The notes beneath the pieces were generated by a model that made no database searches, was not told the DNA's origin, and saw only the letters and a list, made by a program, of their open reading frames with translations. The translations under genes were made by a program, and so were the position numbers. Shown in pieces: positions 45,801-52,443 of a stretch of DNA of 64,000 nucleotides. Numbering within the stretch: the first letter of the stretch is position 1; each line of letters starts with the position of its first letter. Where the stretch lies: contig JAFZZI010000004.1 of the NCBI GenBank assembly GCA_017615835.1, forward strand, positions 1-64,000, in the 5' to 3' direction. This stretch comes from Bacteroidaceae bacterium (GTDB taxonomy: Bacteria; Bacteroidota; Bacteroidia; Bacteroidales; Bacteroidaceae).

Positions 45801-45915
45801 TACGTCGTGTATATTGGAGCGATTGGGATTCTCATGGCCCGAAACGGGAAGAGCCTACATGAGCCGCTTCCTCAATAAGTTGAATGAAAAAGGATTTTTT
45901 GGGAACAGAGACTGA
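36817..45915 (+). CDS. Three-module NRPS with terminal reductase (A-T-C-A-T-C-A-T-R)
   Basis: A 3,032-residue assembly-line enzyme. A1 (about 1-500), T1 (Ser544), C1 (HHLVFDG from 719), A2 (about 1020-1515, YTSGSTG from 1168), T2 (Ser1552), C2 (HHLVSDG from 1736), A3 (about 2025-2520, YTSGSTG from 2190), T3 (Ser2567) and a thioester reductase (about 2660-3032) with GATGYLGSH near 2668 and catalytic YVHSK at 2827-2831. All core residues look intact. By-eye ten-residue specificity codes are A1 DAMQSGLIIK, A2 DAMQLGGCYK and A3 DVAQIAGCGK; I cannot assign substrates. Without a starter C or thioesterase, it should build a tripeptide and release it as an aldehyde or alcohol. No epimerase or methylase is present. 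A1 and A2 are alike, suggesting module duplication. The gene overlaps the second NRPS by one base. Confidence 0.93.
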   Translation: MNTTIVSMFRCQAKRTPDSIAVVYKDRAYTYAEVDELSDRIAGYISERGVRGEGSAAAGDEPIVSVLIPRCEWMAIASLGVLKAGCAYQPLDPTYPKERLNFMMKDANARLLIADRELRQIVDGYQGEVLLTEDLVKLPGVPDNQITPDSLITPDSLFILLYTSGSTGVPKGCMLEHRNLVTFCDWYRRYYDLQPGDHVAAYASYGFDACMMDLYPALTTGATVYIIPEEIRLDLIALNDYFEANNITHAFMTTQVGCQFAEMDNHSLRHLSVGGESFIPVEVPANFQLHNLYGPTECTIITTAYPFRQYEKNPPIGKPLDSFRLYVVNQQGELVDNGQEGELWISGPQVARGYLNRPEQNAQAFTSNPFCQEPDYERVYHTGDIVRWLPDGNLQFIGRRDGQVKIRGFRIEMREVESVIKEFPGIRDVTVQAFDEDGGGKFIAAYIVGDRQIDIEALNNFILERKPPYMVPAATIQIERIPLNQNQKVDKRALPEPVKSSVRQQMGMQPQNELQRELVEMVGKIIHNTEFGVDTPLRYVGLTSISAIRLAAAAYKQYGVALDAKSLVKEATVLMIEEAVKGTSATAQKPVEEVTSAPLSFSQTGVYADCINKPDDTQYNIPWVLGFPVDTDTEQLRKAILSVLDAHKHIFVHFDADGEDIVQRYAPMNIEIPILSFTDEQLAEHKQTFVRPFDLNKDVLCRMEIAKTESGVFLLLDFHHLVFDGSSLDLFIVQLCEAMEGRHVEAETYTHLNYAADEQKASVEEHKAYYDELLGGCEGATELPPDLTTPHECVHSSELYRPIDMETIERFCREYPVTPAHLTLAATLLVFARFTDNDELYISTVSSGRSDIRIQNTFGMFVNTLPFAAKVSDCCVTDFIRDVSERFDEAMRHEQYPFASIAADYGYTPELAFAYQLGMVTRYMQNGHEVSVESLEAGAPKFKLAVRIEIHDGCPCIVSEYDNGQYSDSLVAQLTESIANTLKAFINRPQARLLDISLLSEGQKQLLDSFNDTDEYYDDSQTVVSLFRRQAKETPEKIALVFREKRFTYAELDELSDRIAGFIAGKGLGPEDIVAIMITRSEWMAIASLGVLKAGCAFQPLDPSYPKERLNFMMQDTGTRLLIADEELRAVADEYQGEVLLTKDLMLLPKADVLPAGPKPESLFTLIYTSGSTGVPKGGMSEHRNWVAFCHMHQKSVGLTAQSKVAAYASFGFDASPMEIFSTLVIGAELHIVPEELRLDMIALNDYFEKNQITHTFMTTQVAYQFATSVENHSLQTLLTGGEKLSYIEPPKNYLLINGYGPSETICYISSYPVVEKLNNIPIGPAKDNCKLYVVDKQGHRLPPGACGELWVAGPQVSRGYLNRPEKTAEVYITNPFDHEEKYCRVYKTGDIVRYLGDGNISFVGRSDGQVKIRGFRIELKEVEAVIREFPGIKDVTVQAFDETGGTKFIAAYVVSDEQVDIEALDNFILDQKPPYMVPSVTMQIDSIPLNQNQKVNKRALPKPERPAAAKSQGIQAPLNVLEKEIMDIVSKVIGTEDMGITDLFRNFGLTSISSIKLATLIYKRFNVQVNSRTLISDGTIQYIENEILTAMFSDTSKNEAQGQEMTEAANSCRLSFAQQGVFTECQANPDTVQYNIPFAVVFPKETGEERLTDAIRKVIYAHPYVLCRFVADGDDEIIQEPVPDFTLDIPVRTMTADELEAYKREFVRPFDLAKGPCVRFEIIKTDKLTVLGDMHHLVSDGASVDIFLTQLSQAIDGTDPQKEEYSYYDFVHDEVIDPETESFFERQMSEVEEPTQLIPDVFEQHLPHTQKSVSIPADIKAVRDFAQRNGITPAAVYLGACFITFGRFVCEDLVSVVTVSNGRSNMKVWNTMGMFVNTLPLVTTLDHHEKTLDFLNRVSQNFSDTIEHENYPFARIASRHDFHPQLSYTYQIGVINDYSTKYGKMPVETLTLDIAKLPVAVYIEGSEEDAVIKIDYDSSMYSEEMMTGLAESIRNAAHGLTVCDNVSEISLTDEKQWKVLDSFNKPWDLDYDMSDSVATRFKKIVAGNPDKTAAVFKDKAYTYKELDELTDKLAARIYKIGCEITGKKDLKEEVAAIILPRNEQTIILPLAAVKAGMGYEPLDPSYPKERLNFMVKDAAVSLLIADDSLCDVVDEYHGKVVTVSELYSMEDCDVKPVGPAPESLFIMLYTSGSTGAPKGCQIENRNIVAYAHGMRHTFYTKDDIVAAYASFSFDVNMADVFCSLLVGATVNLVPEEDRMDLGRLAAYFDKAGITTLLLTTQVGVQFAQNYPHQKTLRLLIIAGEKCPAIDPSAISYPIANGYGPTENCCGVSVFPIKVWEPNIPIGQPIPTIHAFVLDKTNHRLPAGAAGEYCLSGPQTSRGYLNRPDKTAEAYEDCPFNEFRMYHTGDIVRYRQNGDVEFVGRKDGQVKIRGFRIETKEVETVIRGFDGIIDVTVQAYDYESGGKYLAAFVVGDGKIDTEALSAYVKSQKPAYMVPAVIMQIDKIPLTVNMKVDKKALPKPERKAAEYVAPSNKVEEDFCNIFSTVLGIGSVSAEADFFEIGGSSILAMKVVIAAEKAGYSIVYNDVFTYTTPRAMAEFLGAGPEGCETAEKGTAMAVTADGTWTPPVCGADGYDYTDIHELLSRNTLEAFRQGELHTIGDVLLTGATGYLGSHVLHELLVNYEGMIYCFVRPGKEESGEARLKAMQRYYFGDFNDALFGSRIIVVEGDATDPASLNQFKAPHGGMTVVNCAASVKHFAKGNEIERVNVESVKNLSAWCLRWDARLVHISTGSIMGSRKNGLPPVSCHFTEHVLYAGQEISANQYVHSKFMAERHIYEEILRHGLKAKVCRVGNLAPRYEDGEFQINGQTNSYMNSLNAFRTIGVIGYDELNVETEFSPIDCVAKAVLTLAKTPDDCICFQPVNPHRPLMGDVIRAMNDVGHTIRGAEDEEVAEALNKALADEKTNAAVGCLIAYDNGDGSQEIGLENLDTTYTSCILERLGFSWPETGRAYMSRFLNKLNEKGFFGNRD

Positions 45916-48900
45916 TGAAGCGACAGAACAGCGGGAGCCATCGTGCTTGCATGGACGGTCAGGTCGGGAAGGAGCCCGGCAAAGCCAGACTGATTCACGG
46001 ACTGATATCGGATTATGCAGCAGCAATGCCACATAAAACGGCTCTGCAGGATGCTTTCGGTGAGATGAGCTATGGAGAACTGGAGGCACGCAGCGCCACA
46101 GTCTCCCGCATACTCACGACTATAGGCGTGAAGCGAGGTGACACTGTGGCGGTATATGTTCCTTATACGAAGGATATCATGCTGGGGGCCGTCGCCGCAC
46201 TGCGTACAGGTTGTATTTTCATTCCCTTTGATGAGGCTTATCCCGAGAAGCGTCTCGAGTATATGCTTGAAGACTCTGAAACAACGGCAATTCTCACGAC
46301 GCGGGCTTTATGGGAAAGCAAGAGACTGCATTTCCCGGAGGAAAGAGTCATCTGTCTTGACGAGTCCTTTCATCCGATGTCGGGGGAAGAGACGGGCATG
46401 AACCAGGGAGGGTCAGATTTTCCTTCAGCTCCCCAATCCCCTGATTTTGGTGACGAGGATCCTGCCATGCTGCTCTACACCTCAGGCACGACCGGCAAGC
46501 CCAAGGGTGTACTGCATACTCACCGCATGCTGTTACATATTGCCGACTGCGCCAAAGTGCATCCCGATGCCGTCATGAATGCCGATACCCGTTCAGGTAT
46601 TATGTCGAGTTTTCCTTTCGTTGCTACCATGATGTTCCTCATCGGCCCTTTGCTCAAAGGCGGTACGGTATGTATAGCTCCTGAGGTGGCTCGTAAAGAC
46701 ATGGGCTATCTCTACCAGTTCATCAGGGAAATGCATATCACTCATATTTTCCTGCCTTCAGGACTTGCTGCCATCATGGCGGAGGACTACGACCTCAAAG
46801 GGGTGTCTGTATTTGCGGCTGGAGAGAAACTCCGCAACTTCCACCCTTGTTCGCCTGATAACGTCCTCATTAACCTTTATGGCAGTACTGAGGTATGTCC
46901 TATCATCTCTAAGAAGATTCATGGCAACGAGGAACGTATCCTGGTGGGCAAGCCCTACCGTAACACCAAAGCCATGATTGTTGACGAAGAGTTGCAGCCT
47001 GTCGGCCCCGGGGTGGCGGGAGAACTGATTGTAAGCAACGACTATATGTCGTGCGGTTACCATAAATTACCTGCGTTGAGTGCCGAGAAATGGTTCATGC
47101 TGAATGGTATGAGATGGTACCATACCGGCGACAGGGCCACCTGTACTGCTGACGGCGACTTCGACATACTGGGACGAACCGACAACATGGTTAAACTGAG
47201 CGGTTTCCGTATAGAGACCGGCGAGGTGGAGGCTCAGATTAACAGAGCCGTCTCACAACTGGACCGGACTGACGTCGGACAGGTTGTGGTAGTGGTAAAG
47301 AACCTGAACGGCACTGACCATCTGTCATGCTATTACGAGGCAAATCATGAACTTGACAAGAATGCGGTCAAAGCCGAGATTGCCAACTATCTGGCCGAAT
47401 ATATGATACCCGACGTATGGGTACGGCTGGATGCGCTGCCCCGTAACCTCAACGGCAAGGTGATGCGCAATGAACTGCCGAATCCAAAGCGTGAACGGAA
47501 AAACACGGGCCTGATTGACAGCGTTGTGCTGTTCAGAGTATTGACTACAGCAGAAGATGTGTTGGAAACGGACACCCATATCGGACCGGACGAAAGGTTT
47601 ACTGACGTTGGCGGGACATCGCTCATCGCAATGAAATATGCCATTGCCCTCCGTTCACAGGGTATTAAAATAACCGGTAAGCAGATTTTACAGTATAATA
47701 CCTTCCGCAAGATTGCCGACGTTGCAGATGTGGCTTACGAACAACTCTGGGGTCAGGAGGAGTACGAAGCGATCCAACGTGACTTTGCTTTGAGAGGAGA
47801 ACGCATAGAGAAGGTTCTGCCGATTGACAACTGGCAGGACGAGATGCTGTTCCGGCAACTGATTTCTCCTGATTCTCACAGTTATCGCAATGTCGTCTTT
47901 TTGCAGGTTGACAGCATCGTCAATGAACAATATCTTCGTGAAGCCCTGGATATCATAGCCCGTGAGAACGAGCAACTCAGGTCGGCCATAGTGTTCCACG
48001 GCACGCCTGTTATCCAGCAAGTCATCACCGACCGCAGGATCCCTCTTGAGATGATGGACTCGCCGGTTTATGACAGCCATACTTTGGGGAAGTTGCGCGA
48101 CTCTCTGTATAATGTACCCATTGACCTGCAATACAGTTGTATGATGAAAATGGTTTGTCTGCATGCCAATCAGCGGAGCTTCCTGTTTGTGCTGACCCAT
48201 AATATCGCTGTGAGCCAGAGGCAACTCAGACATTATTTGTCAAGGCTGATGCGGGTGTTGGCAGTCCATTATCCAGACGATGTATCAATCAGTGGATGGG
48301 CAGAGATGCTGGAACTTGGAATGGATGAAGACGAACCGGATGTCACCGAAGGACGTACACCTGTAGCCATCAGGAAAGATACTCCGTCGGAGATATGCGT
48401 CTATTCGGCAAACGACGGCCCCAAGATCGTATTCGTACACACAGCCAATACCGGCAGCGATGCGTACTACCAGTTGGCAGACAGGATAGGGGATACGATG
48501 TCATTCGCCGTCATCGAACCGTACAATCTGTATCATCCCGACGATGTGCGTCACAGCATCAGGGACATTGCCTCGAACTATGTCCGTATTCTCAAGGAGT
48601 ACCAGCCCAATGGTCCCTATATCCTCGGCGGCTGGTGTTACGGCGGGGTAGTGGCACACGAGATGGCTTGCCAGCTACGGAAGGCAGGCGAAGAGGTGCA
48701 GCATCTCATCATGCTTGACTCCCATGCACTTGACAACAACCGCCTTCGTGAGATGTCGAATGGAATGTTTTCCGAAATCAACATAGAATATTTCGAGACT
48801 TGCCCGCTGTTTGCAGAACTCAGGGAAGCAGGAATGTTGGAGGCAATGGTCAGGAATGCCGTCAACGTTGCTGACGACCTGACACATCACATTCCCTCGT

Positions 48901-49136
48901 TCTTCGACGGTGACGTGACCTATTTCAAGCCGGACCAGATTCCGGCCGGGGTGACAGGCGACAATCTCAAATACTGGGCGAAGATGATGGAGTTTGAGGC
49001 CGGCAATTATGAGAACTACTGCGACAAGACTAAACTTCATATTGTCCACACGCCCCATGAGCACGACCTGATGATGGACGATGCTTCACTGAATATTATT
49101 GTACCTGAGTTGTATAAAATAACAAGTCAACGATGA
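45915..49136 (+). CDS. NRPS-like protein: A-T-degenerate C-Cys thioesterase
   Basis: A 1,073-residue protein. The adenylation domain (about 20-520) has YTSGTTGKPKG from 188, GYHK, RTDNMVKLSGFRIE and the final lysine in NLNGKVMRNELP. At the position of the conserved Asp that contacts the alpha-amine (FDAS in other A domains) it reads FVAT, with Val236. The by-eye code is VAMGFALPIK, so the substrate may not be an alpha-amino acid. The T domain carries Ser569 in VGGTSLIAM. About 210 residues of condensation-like sequence follow, in which HHxxxDG has become HNIAVSQ (762-768), so it is probably inactive or only structural. The thioesterase (about 830-1073) has Cys908 in GGWCYGG instead of Ser, with Asp935 and His1050. 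It overlaps both neighbours by 1 and 4 bases. Confidence 0.9.
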   Translation: MKRQNSGSHRACMDGQVGKEPGKARLIHGLISDYAAAMPHKTALQDAFGEMSYGELEARSATVSRILTTIGVKRGDTVAVYVPYTKDIMLGAVAALRTGCIFIPFDEAYPEKRLEYMLEDSETTAILTTRALWESKRLHFPEERVICLDESFHPMSGEETGMNQGGSDFPSAPQSPDFGDEDPAMLLYTSGTTGKPKGVLHTHRMLLHIADCAKVHPDAVMNADTRSGIMSSFPFVATMMFLIGPLLKGGTVCIAPEVARKDMGYLYQFIREMHITHIFLPSGLAAIMAEDYDLKGVSVFAAGEKLRNFHPCSPDNVLINLYGSTEVCPIISKKIHGNEERILVGKPYRNTKAMIVDEELQPVGPGVAGELIVSNDYMSCGYHKLPALSAEKWFMLNGMRWYHTGDRATCTADGDFDILGRTDNMVKLSGFRIETGEVEAQINRAVSQLDRTDVGQVVVVVKNLNGTDHLSCYYEANHELDKNAVKAEIANYLAEYMIPDVWVRLDALPRNLNGKVMRNELPNPKRERKNTGLIDSVVLFRVLTTAEDVLETDTHIGPDERFTDVGGTSLIAMKYAIALRSQGIKITGKQILQYNTFRKIADVADVAYEQLWGQEEYEAIQRDFALRGERIEKVLPIDNWQDEMLFRQLISPDSHSYRNVVFLQVDSIVNEQYLREALDIIARENEQLRSAIVFHGTPVIQQVITDRRIPLEMMDSPVYDSHTLGKLRDSLYNVPIDLQYSCMMKMVCLHANQRSFLFVLTHNIAVSQRQLRHYLSRLMRVLAVHYPDDVSISGWAEMLELGMDEDEPDVTEGRTPVAIRKDTPSEICVYSANDGPKIVFVHTANTGSDAYYQLADRIGDTMSFAVIEPYNLYHPDDVRHSIRDIASNYVRILKEYQPNGPYILGGWCYGGVVAHEMACQLRKAGEEVQHLIMLDSHALDNNRLREMSNGMFSEINIEYFETCPLFAELREAGMLEAMVRNAVNVADDLTHHIPSFFDGDVTYFKPDQIPAGVTGDNLKYWAKMMEFEAGNYENYCDKTKLHIVHTPHEHDLMMDDASLNIIVPELYKITSQR

Positions 49137-49864
49137 ATCGTCGTCATGCTTATGGACTGCGCCTTTATCCGGCTCTGTTAAGCGTTATCCTGCTCTCATT
49201 GTCAGTAATCTCCTGCAAGAGTATCAGGACCGCCGGTTACGAAAACGGCCATCGGTATGTTGACCTGGGTCTCAGTGTCAAATGGGCAACCATGAACGTC
49301 GGTGCCGTTGCTCCGCAGGATACGGGCTACTATTATGCCTGGGGCGAGACAGAACCTAAAGATATCTACAGTTGGATGACATACCGGTTCCGTACAGACG
49401 GAGAATCAGAAAAAGATTCAGTTTACTTAAAATACGTTACAAACGGCAAATACGGTACAGTTGACGACAAAACCACGCTTGAGCCGGAAGATGACGTTGC
49501 CCATATCAGATGGGGAGGCAGATGGCGCATTCCGACTTCCGATGATTTGGAGGAACTGATGGACGAAGACAATTGCACCTGGACATGGACTACTATGAAG
49601 GGAGTGGCCGGCTATAAGATTCAGAGCAGGAAGAAAGGATACAGGCGACACTACGTCTTTCTGCCGGCTGTCGGTCTCCGTTACTTTCCTGCTGTTCCTG
49701 AAGATTATTTCTCTCATGCATACTGGTCGGGGACTCTTTTTGACAATAATTGGGGGTGCGTCACATTACTGCTGCCTTCCGATTATTCATGGGGTGGTGT
49801 CTTACGCTTTGCAGGTCTGCCTGTCCGTCCTGTCTTTTCCGACAAAGCTTCAAAACTGTATTAA
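49133..49864 (+). CDS. FISUMP-like lipoprotein coupled to the NRPS operon
   Basis: This 243-residue protein has a lipoprotein signal: basic MNRRHAYGLRLYP, a hydrophobic stretch, then LSVISC as lipobox. The domain reads HRYVDLGLSVKWATMNVGAVAPQDTGYYYAWGETEPKDIYSWMTY, then EPEDDVAHIRWGGRWRIPTSDDLEEL, GVAGYKIQSRKKGYRRHYVFLP and VRPV. The ATG lies inside the ATGA overlapping the NRPS stop, so translation is probably coupled to the biosynthetic enzymes. Paralogs elsewhere in the window are not tied to such genes. It could be a surface partner of the product, or an unrelated gene inserted at the operon end. A hairpin TACACAGA/TCTGTGTA follows at about 49885. Confidence 0.8.
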   Translation: MNRRHAYGLRLYPALLSVILLSLSVISCKSIRTAGYENGHRYVDLGLSVKWATMNVGAVAPQDTGYYYAWGETEPKDIYSWMTYRFRTDGESEKDSVYLKYVTNGKYGTVDDKTTLEPEDDVAHIRWGGRWRIPTSDDLEELMDEDNCTWTWTTMKGVAGYKIQSRKKGYRRHYVFLPAVGLRYFPAVPEDYFSHAYWSGTLFDNNWGCVTLLLPSDYSWGGVLRFAGLPVRPVFSDKASKLY

Positions 49865-49984
49865 TCCGCGAGTACACAGAAGTACACAGAAAAAACCGTA
49901 CCTTCTGTGTATGTAACAAAAAGGAGTTTCCTTCCAAGACCAACGATGTGAAGTCTATTTTAACATACTTTATGTATTTGATTG

Positions 49985-50015
49985 TTGTCATTATGTAATT
50001 GATTATTTACATTTG
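49985..50015 (+). promoter_or_regulatory. Promoter of the membrane protein/XRE pair
   Basis: TTG (49985-49987) and TACATTTG (50008-50015) are 20 bp apart, 34 bases before the start codon at 50049. Confidence 0.6.
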
Positions 50016-50048
50016 CAGCGTCAATAATCTTTAAAACTGAATGAAATT

Positions 50049-50531
50049 ATGAAGAAGTATCGTATGCTTGACCACAAGTGGCAAAAAGTTGGGTTTGTCA
50101 TGTTTGCTTTGTGTGTTTTATTAGGTCTCTTATTTTGGCAGGGCATAATCTATGACATATATCCATATACAATTGCCGGTGAGCCCAAAAACGCTCCGGT
50201 TGGACATGGGTGGGCTACAGTACTGTTTTTTTTGTTTGTACCTGTGTCATTTGTATTAATGGCATTGTCACAGGAAAAACAGGAGGATGAGAGAATCGTT
50301 GAGACCCGCCATCAGATATTGGCAAGGATAGTTATCTTTTTCATTGTGCTGGTATTCATAAGAACCATAGTCAATGTATTTCTGGCCAGATTTCTTTCAC
50401 CAAACTCCACATTTATATACAGCAGAATCATAAACTATTTCACTGGAGTGACAGCATTCATTGGATACTATGTGCTGTTTTTCAAGTTATCTTTGTGGAA
50501 ACAGAACAGGGAGTTGAGCGATGAAGAATAA
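50049..50531 (+). CDS. Small multi-pass membrane protein
   Basis: This 160-residue protein has four likely transmembrane helices: about 15-37 (VGFVMFALCVLLGLLFWQGII), 55-75 (ATVLFFLFVPVSFVLMALS), 92-112 (IVIFFIVLVFIRTIVNVFLA) and 126-150 (YFTGVTAFIGYYVLFFKLSLW). The charged loop SQEKQEDERIVETRHQ lies between helices 2 and 3. It resembles the DUF2178-like membrane proteins that are often paired with a small XRE regulator. The following gene is exactly such a regulator, overlapping by 11 bases. The function of these pairs is not established. Confidence 0.7.
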   Translation: MKKYRMLDHKWQKVGFVMFALCVLLGLLFWQGIIYDIYPYTIAGEPKNAPVGHGWATVLFFLFVPVSFVLMALSQEKQEDERIVETRHQILARIVIFFIVLVFIRTIVNVFLARFLSPNSTFIYSRIINYFTGVTAFIGYYVLFFKLSLWKQNRELSDEE

Positions 50532-50727
50532 CCTTAGAGTAGAACGTGCCCGCATGCGTATGACGCAGCAGGAACTGGCCGACAGGACCGGCGTAACCCG
50601 CCAGACCATCGTGGCCATTGAGCAAGGTAAGTTCAATCCGTCCACACTGCTTGCCCTGAAAATGGCCCGTGTGTTCGGTGTGACAATTGAGGCCCTGTTT
50701 GAACTGGAGGATACCGATATACAATAG
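50521..50727 (+). CDS. Small XRE-family HTH regulator
   Basis: This 68-residue helix-turn-helix protein reads MKNNLRVERARMRMTQQELADRTGVTRQTIVAIEQGKFNPSTLLALKMARVFGVTIEALFEL, a complete XRE/YozG-type domain with nothing else attached. It overlaps the membrane protein gene by 11 bases and presumably controls that operon. No palindromic operator is obvious upstream. Confidence 0.88.
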   Translation: MKNNLRVERARMRMTQQELADRTGVTRQTIVAIEQGKFNPSTLLALKMARVFGVTIEALFELEDTDIQ

Positions 50728-51000
50728 TATTCAGGCGGAAAAATCACACATTGCGTTTTACGGGCAAACAGGCGTTTTTTTTGTCCGTTACCCGGAAAAA
50801 ATACATTCCCTGACTGAGCAGATTTTTTCTCTAGTCAATCGGTATTTCGCACCTTTGGAAGCAGGTTCCGTATAATTCCTTTGCGATAGTAAAAAATCTT
50901 GCCATACAGCAAAATATCTGTGAAAACGTCAGTCTGTTCTCAGATATAATCGCTACTTTCGTAAATAAATTATAGCTTAAGCAACTAAAAAACCAAGTGT

Positions 51001-51777
51001 ATGAGAAGGATAATTTTTCTATCAGCAATCGCAGCATTGTCTTTGCTGACTTTTTGCGGATGTGATAAAGAGAATCCTGCGGACAATGGGGATAGACCAC
51101 AAAACGGTTCTAATAATGGTTATCAGTATATAGATCTGGGTCTGAGCGTCAAGTGGGCGACCTTCAATGTGGGTGCCACTAGGCCCGAGGAGTACGGCGA
51201 CTACTTTGCCTGGGGCGAGACGGAACCATACTACGAGACCGGCTATGCACAGGAAGACCCGCAAGCCCATTGGAATGAAGGTAAATCTGGTGGTTATGCC
51301 TGGTCCTCCTACAAATGGCTCAATGATACAAACAATGCTCTGACAAAATACAATACGAAGAGTGATAAAGGAACGGTTGACAACAAGACTGTGCTTGATC
51401 CAGAAGACGATGTAGCACACGTCAGATGGGGTGGCAGTTGGCGTATGCCCTCCTCGGCAGAATGGGATGAGCTTCGCAACAACTGCATCTGGATCTGGTA
51501 CGACTCCGGCAACACAGAATTTAACGGTGTGGCCGGTTACAAGGTTACAAGCAACAAAGATGGTTATACTGACCGTTACATATTCATTCCGACTGTCGGG
51601 TTCCGCGGCGGTACTAGTCTCTTCGATGTAGGTTCCTACGGCAGCTTTTGGTCCAGTTCGCTCGACGCGGATCACCCGTATGGCGCATGGAACTTTGACT
51701 TCGATTCCAGCGCTGTGGGCCCGTGCAGCTACGCAGACCGCTGCTTCGGTCAATCAGTCCGGCCCGTCTGCCCGTAG
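51001..51777 (+). CDS. FISUMP-like lipoprotein
   Basis: This 258-residue lipoprotein (MRRIIFLSAIAALSLLTFCGC, lipobox around TFCGC) has a short linker rich in Asn and Gly and then the most complete FISUMP-like domain of the window. It reads YQYIDLGLSVKWATFNVGATRPEEYGDYFAWGETEP, WSSYKWLND, PEDDVAHVRWGGSWRMPSSAEWDEL, YKVTSNKDGYTDRYIFIPTVGFRGG, GSFWSSSLDADHPYGAWNFDF and CFGQSVRPVCP. It serves as the reference for the shortened or broken paralogs. A -7-like TACTTTCG lies at 50954-50961. The function is unknown; it is probably surface-exposed. The 50728-51000 interval otherwise shows nothing I can name. Confidence 0.8.
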   Translation: MRRIIFLSAIAALSLLTFCGCDKENPADNGDRPQNGSNNGYQYIDLGLSVKWATFNVGATRPEEYGDYFAWGETEPYYETGYAQEDPQAHWNEGKSGGYAWSSYKWLNDTNNALTKYNTKSDKGTVDNKTVLDPEDDVAHVRWGGSWRMPSSAEWDELRNNCIWIWYDSGNTEFNGVAGYKVTSNKDGYTDRYIFIPTVGFRGGTSLFDVGSYGSFWSSSLDADHPYGAWNFDFDSSAVGPCSYADRCFGQSVRPVCP

Positions 51778-51811
51778 GATTTCTGTTTGTTTTCTTATCC
51801 GATTAAAGGTT

Positions 51812-52258
51812 ATGATTAATGTAGGAGACAGGATGCCGGAGTTCAAGGCTATGGGCCATGACGGCAATGAGTACAGCACCGATATGCTTATCGGTAAAAA
51901 GACAGTGATTTATGCCTATCCCAAGGACAGCACGCCAGGATGTACGGCCGAAGCCTGTAACCTGCGTGACAACTACAATATGTTCCTGGCCAAAGGCTAT
52001 CGGGTATTAGGGGTAAGCCGCGACTCTATTCAGAGTCATATCAAGTTTGCACAGAAGTATGAGCTGCCTTTCCCTCTCCTGTCTGACCCTGATCACATTC
52101 TGCTGGAGCAACTGGGCGCCTGGGGAGAGAAAAAACTCTATGGCAAGGTAAGCATGGGCATACTGCGCAAGACATTTGTCTTTGATGAGCAGGGCATCTG
52201 TACCCGAATTGTTGAAAAGGTCGATACCAAGAACCACGCCGCACAACTGTCGTTGTGA
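51812..52258 (+). CDS. bcp: Thiol peroxidase of the Bcp/PrxQ type
   Basis: Start ATG 51812 gives a 148-residue peroxiredoxin that reduces hydrogen peroxide and organic peroxides. The peroxidatic and resolving cysteines lie in YPKDSTPGCTAEACNLRDNY with the C-x4-C spacing of PrxQ proteins. Other conserved parts are GVSRDSIQSHIKFAQKYELPFPLLSDPD and LYGKVSMGILRKTFVFDEQG. A longer open frame extends upstream over the end of the lipoprotein gene, but that part has no peroxiredoxin character. The spacing (34 bases after the lipoprotein stop) allows either cotranscription or its own promoter. Confidence 0.93.
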   Translation: MINVGDRMPEFKAMGHDGNEYSTDMLIGKKTVIYAYPKDSTPGCTAEACNLRDNYNMFLAKGYRVLGVSRDSIQSHIKFAQKYELPFPLLSDPDHILLEQLGAWGEKKLYGKVSMGILRKTFVFDEQGICTRIVEKVDTKNHAAQLSL

Positions 52259-52304
52259 CTGACAGCAGAAATATCTAGTTGGCTTAATGTACACTGGAGG
52301 GACT

Positions 52305-52330
52305 GTACGCAGGAACTTTTTTCTGCGTAC
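52305..52330. terminator. Hairpin after bcp
   Basis: GTACGCAG (52305-52312) and CTGCGTAC (52323-52330) form a perfect 8-bp stem with a T-rich loop. There is no T-tract on the 3' side, so termination is likely but not certain. Confidence 0.45.
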
Positions 52331-52443
52331 TTCTGTGTGCTGTGTTAAATCTTGTTAAATAGAGGCGCTATGAGGGAACGGAAAAGGGTGCCGTGCGTTT
52401 ATTAAGTGAGAACAGTTTGAAATAGTTCTGCTGACTGAGAATA

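Noticed and set aside
51680..51811. An N-terminal extension of the Bcp peroxiredoxin
   Set aside because: It overlaps the end of the FISUMP lipoprotein gene in another frame and has no peroxiredoxin features; the family start is at 51812.
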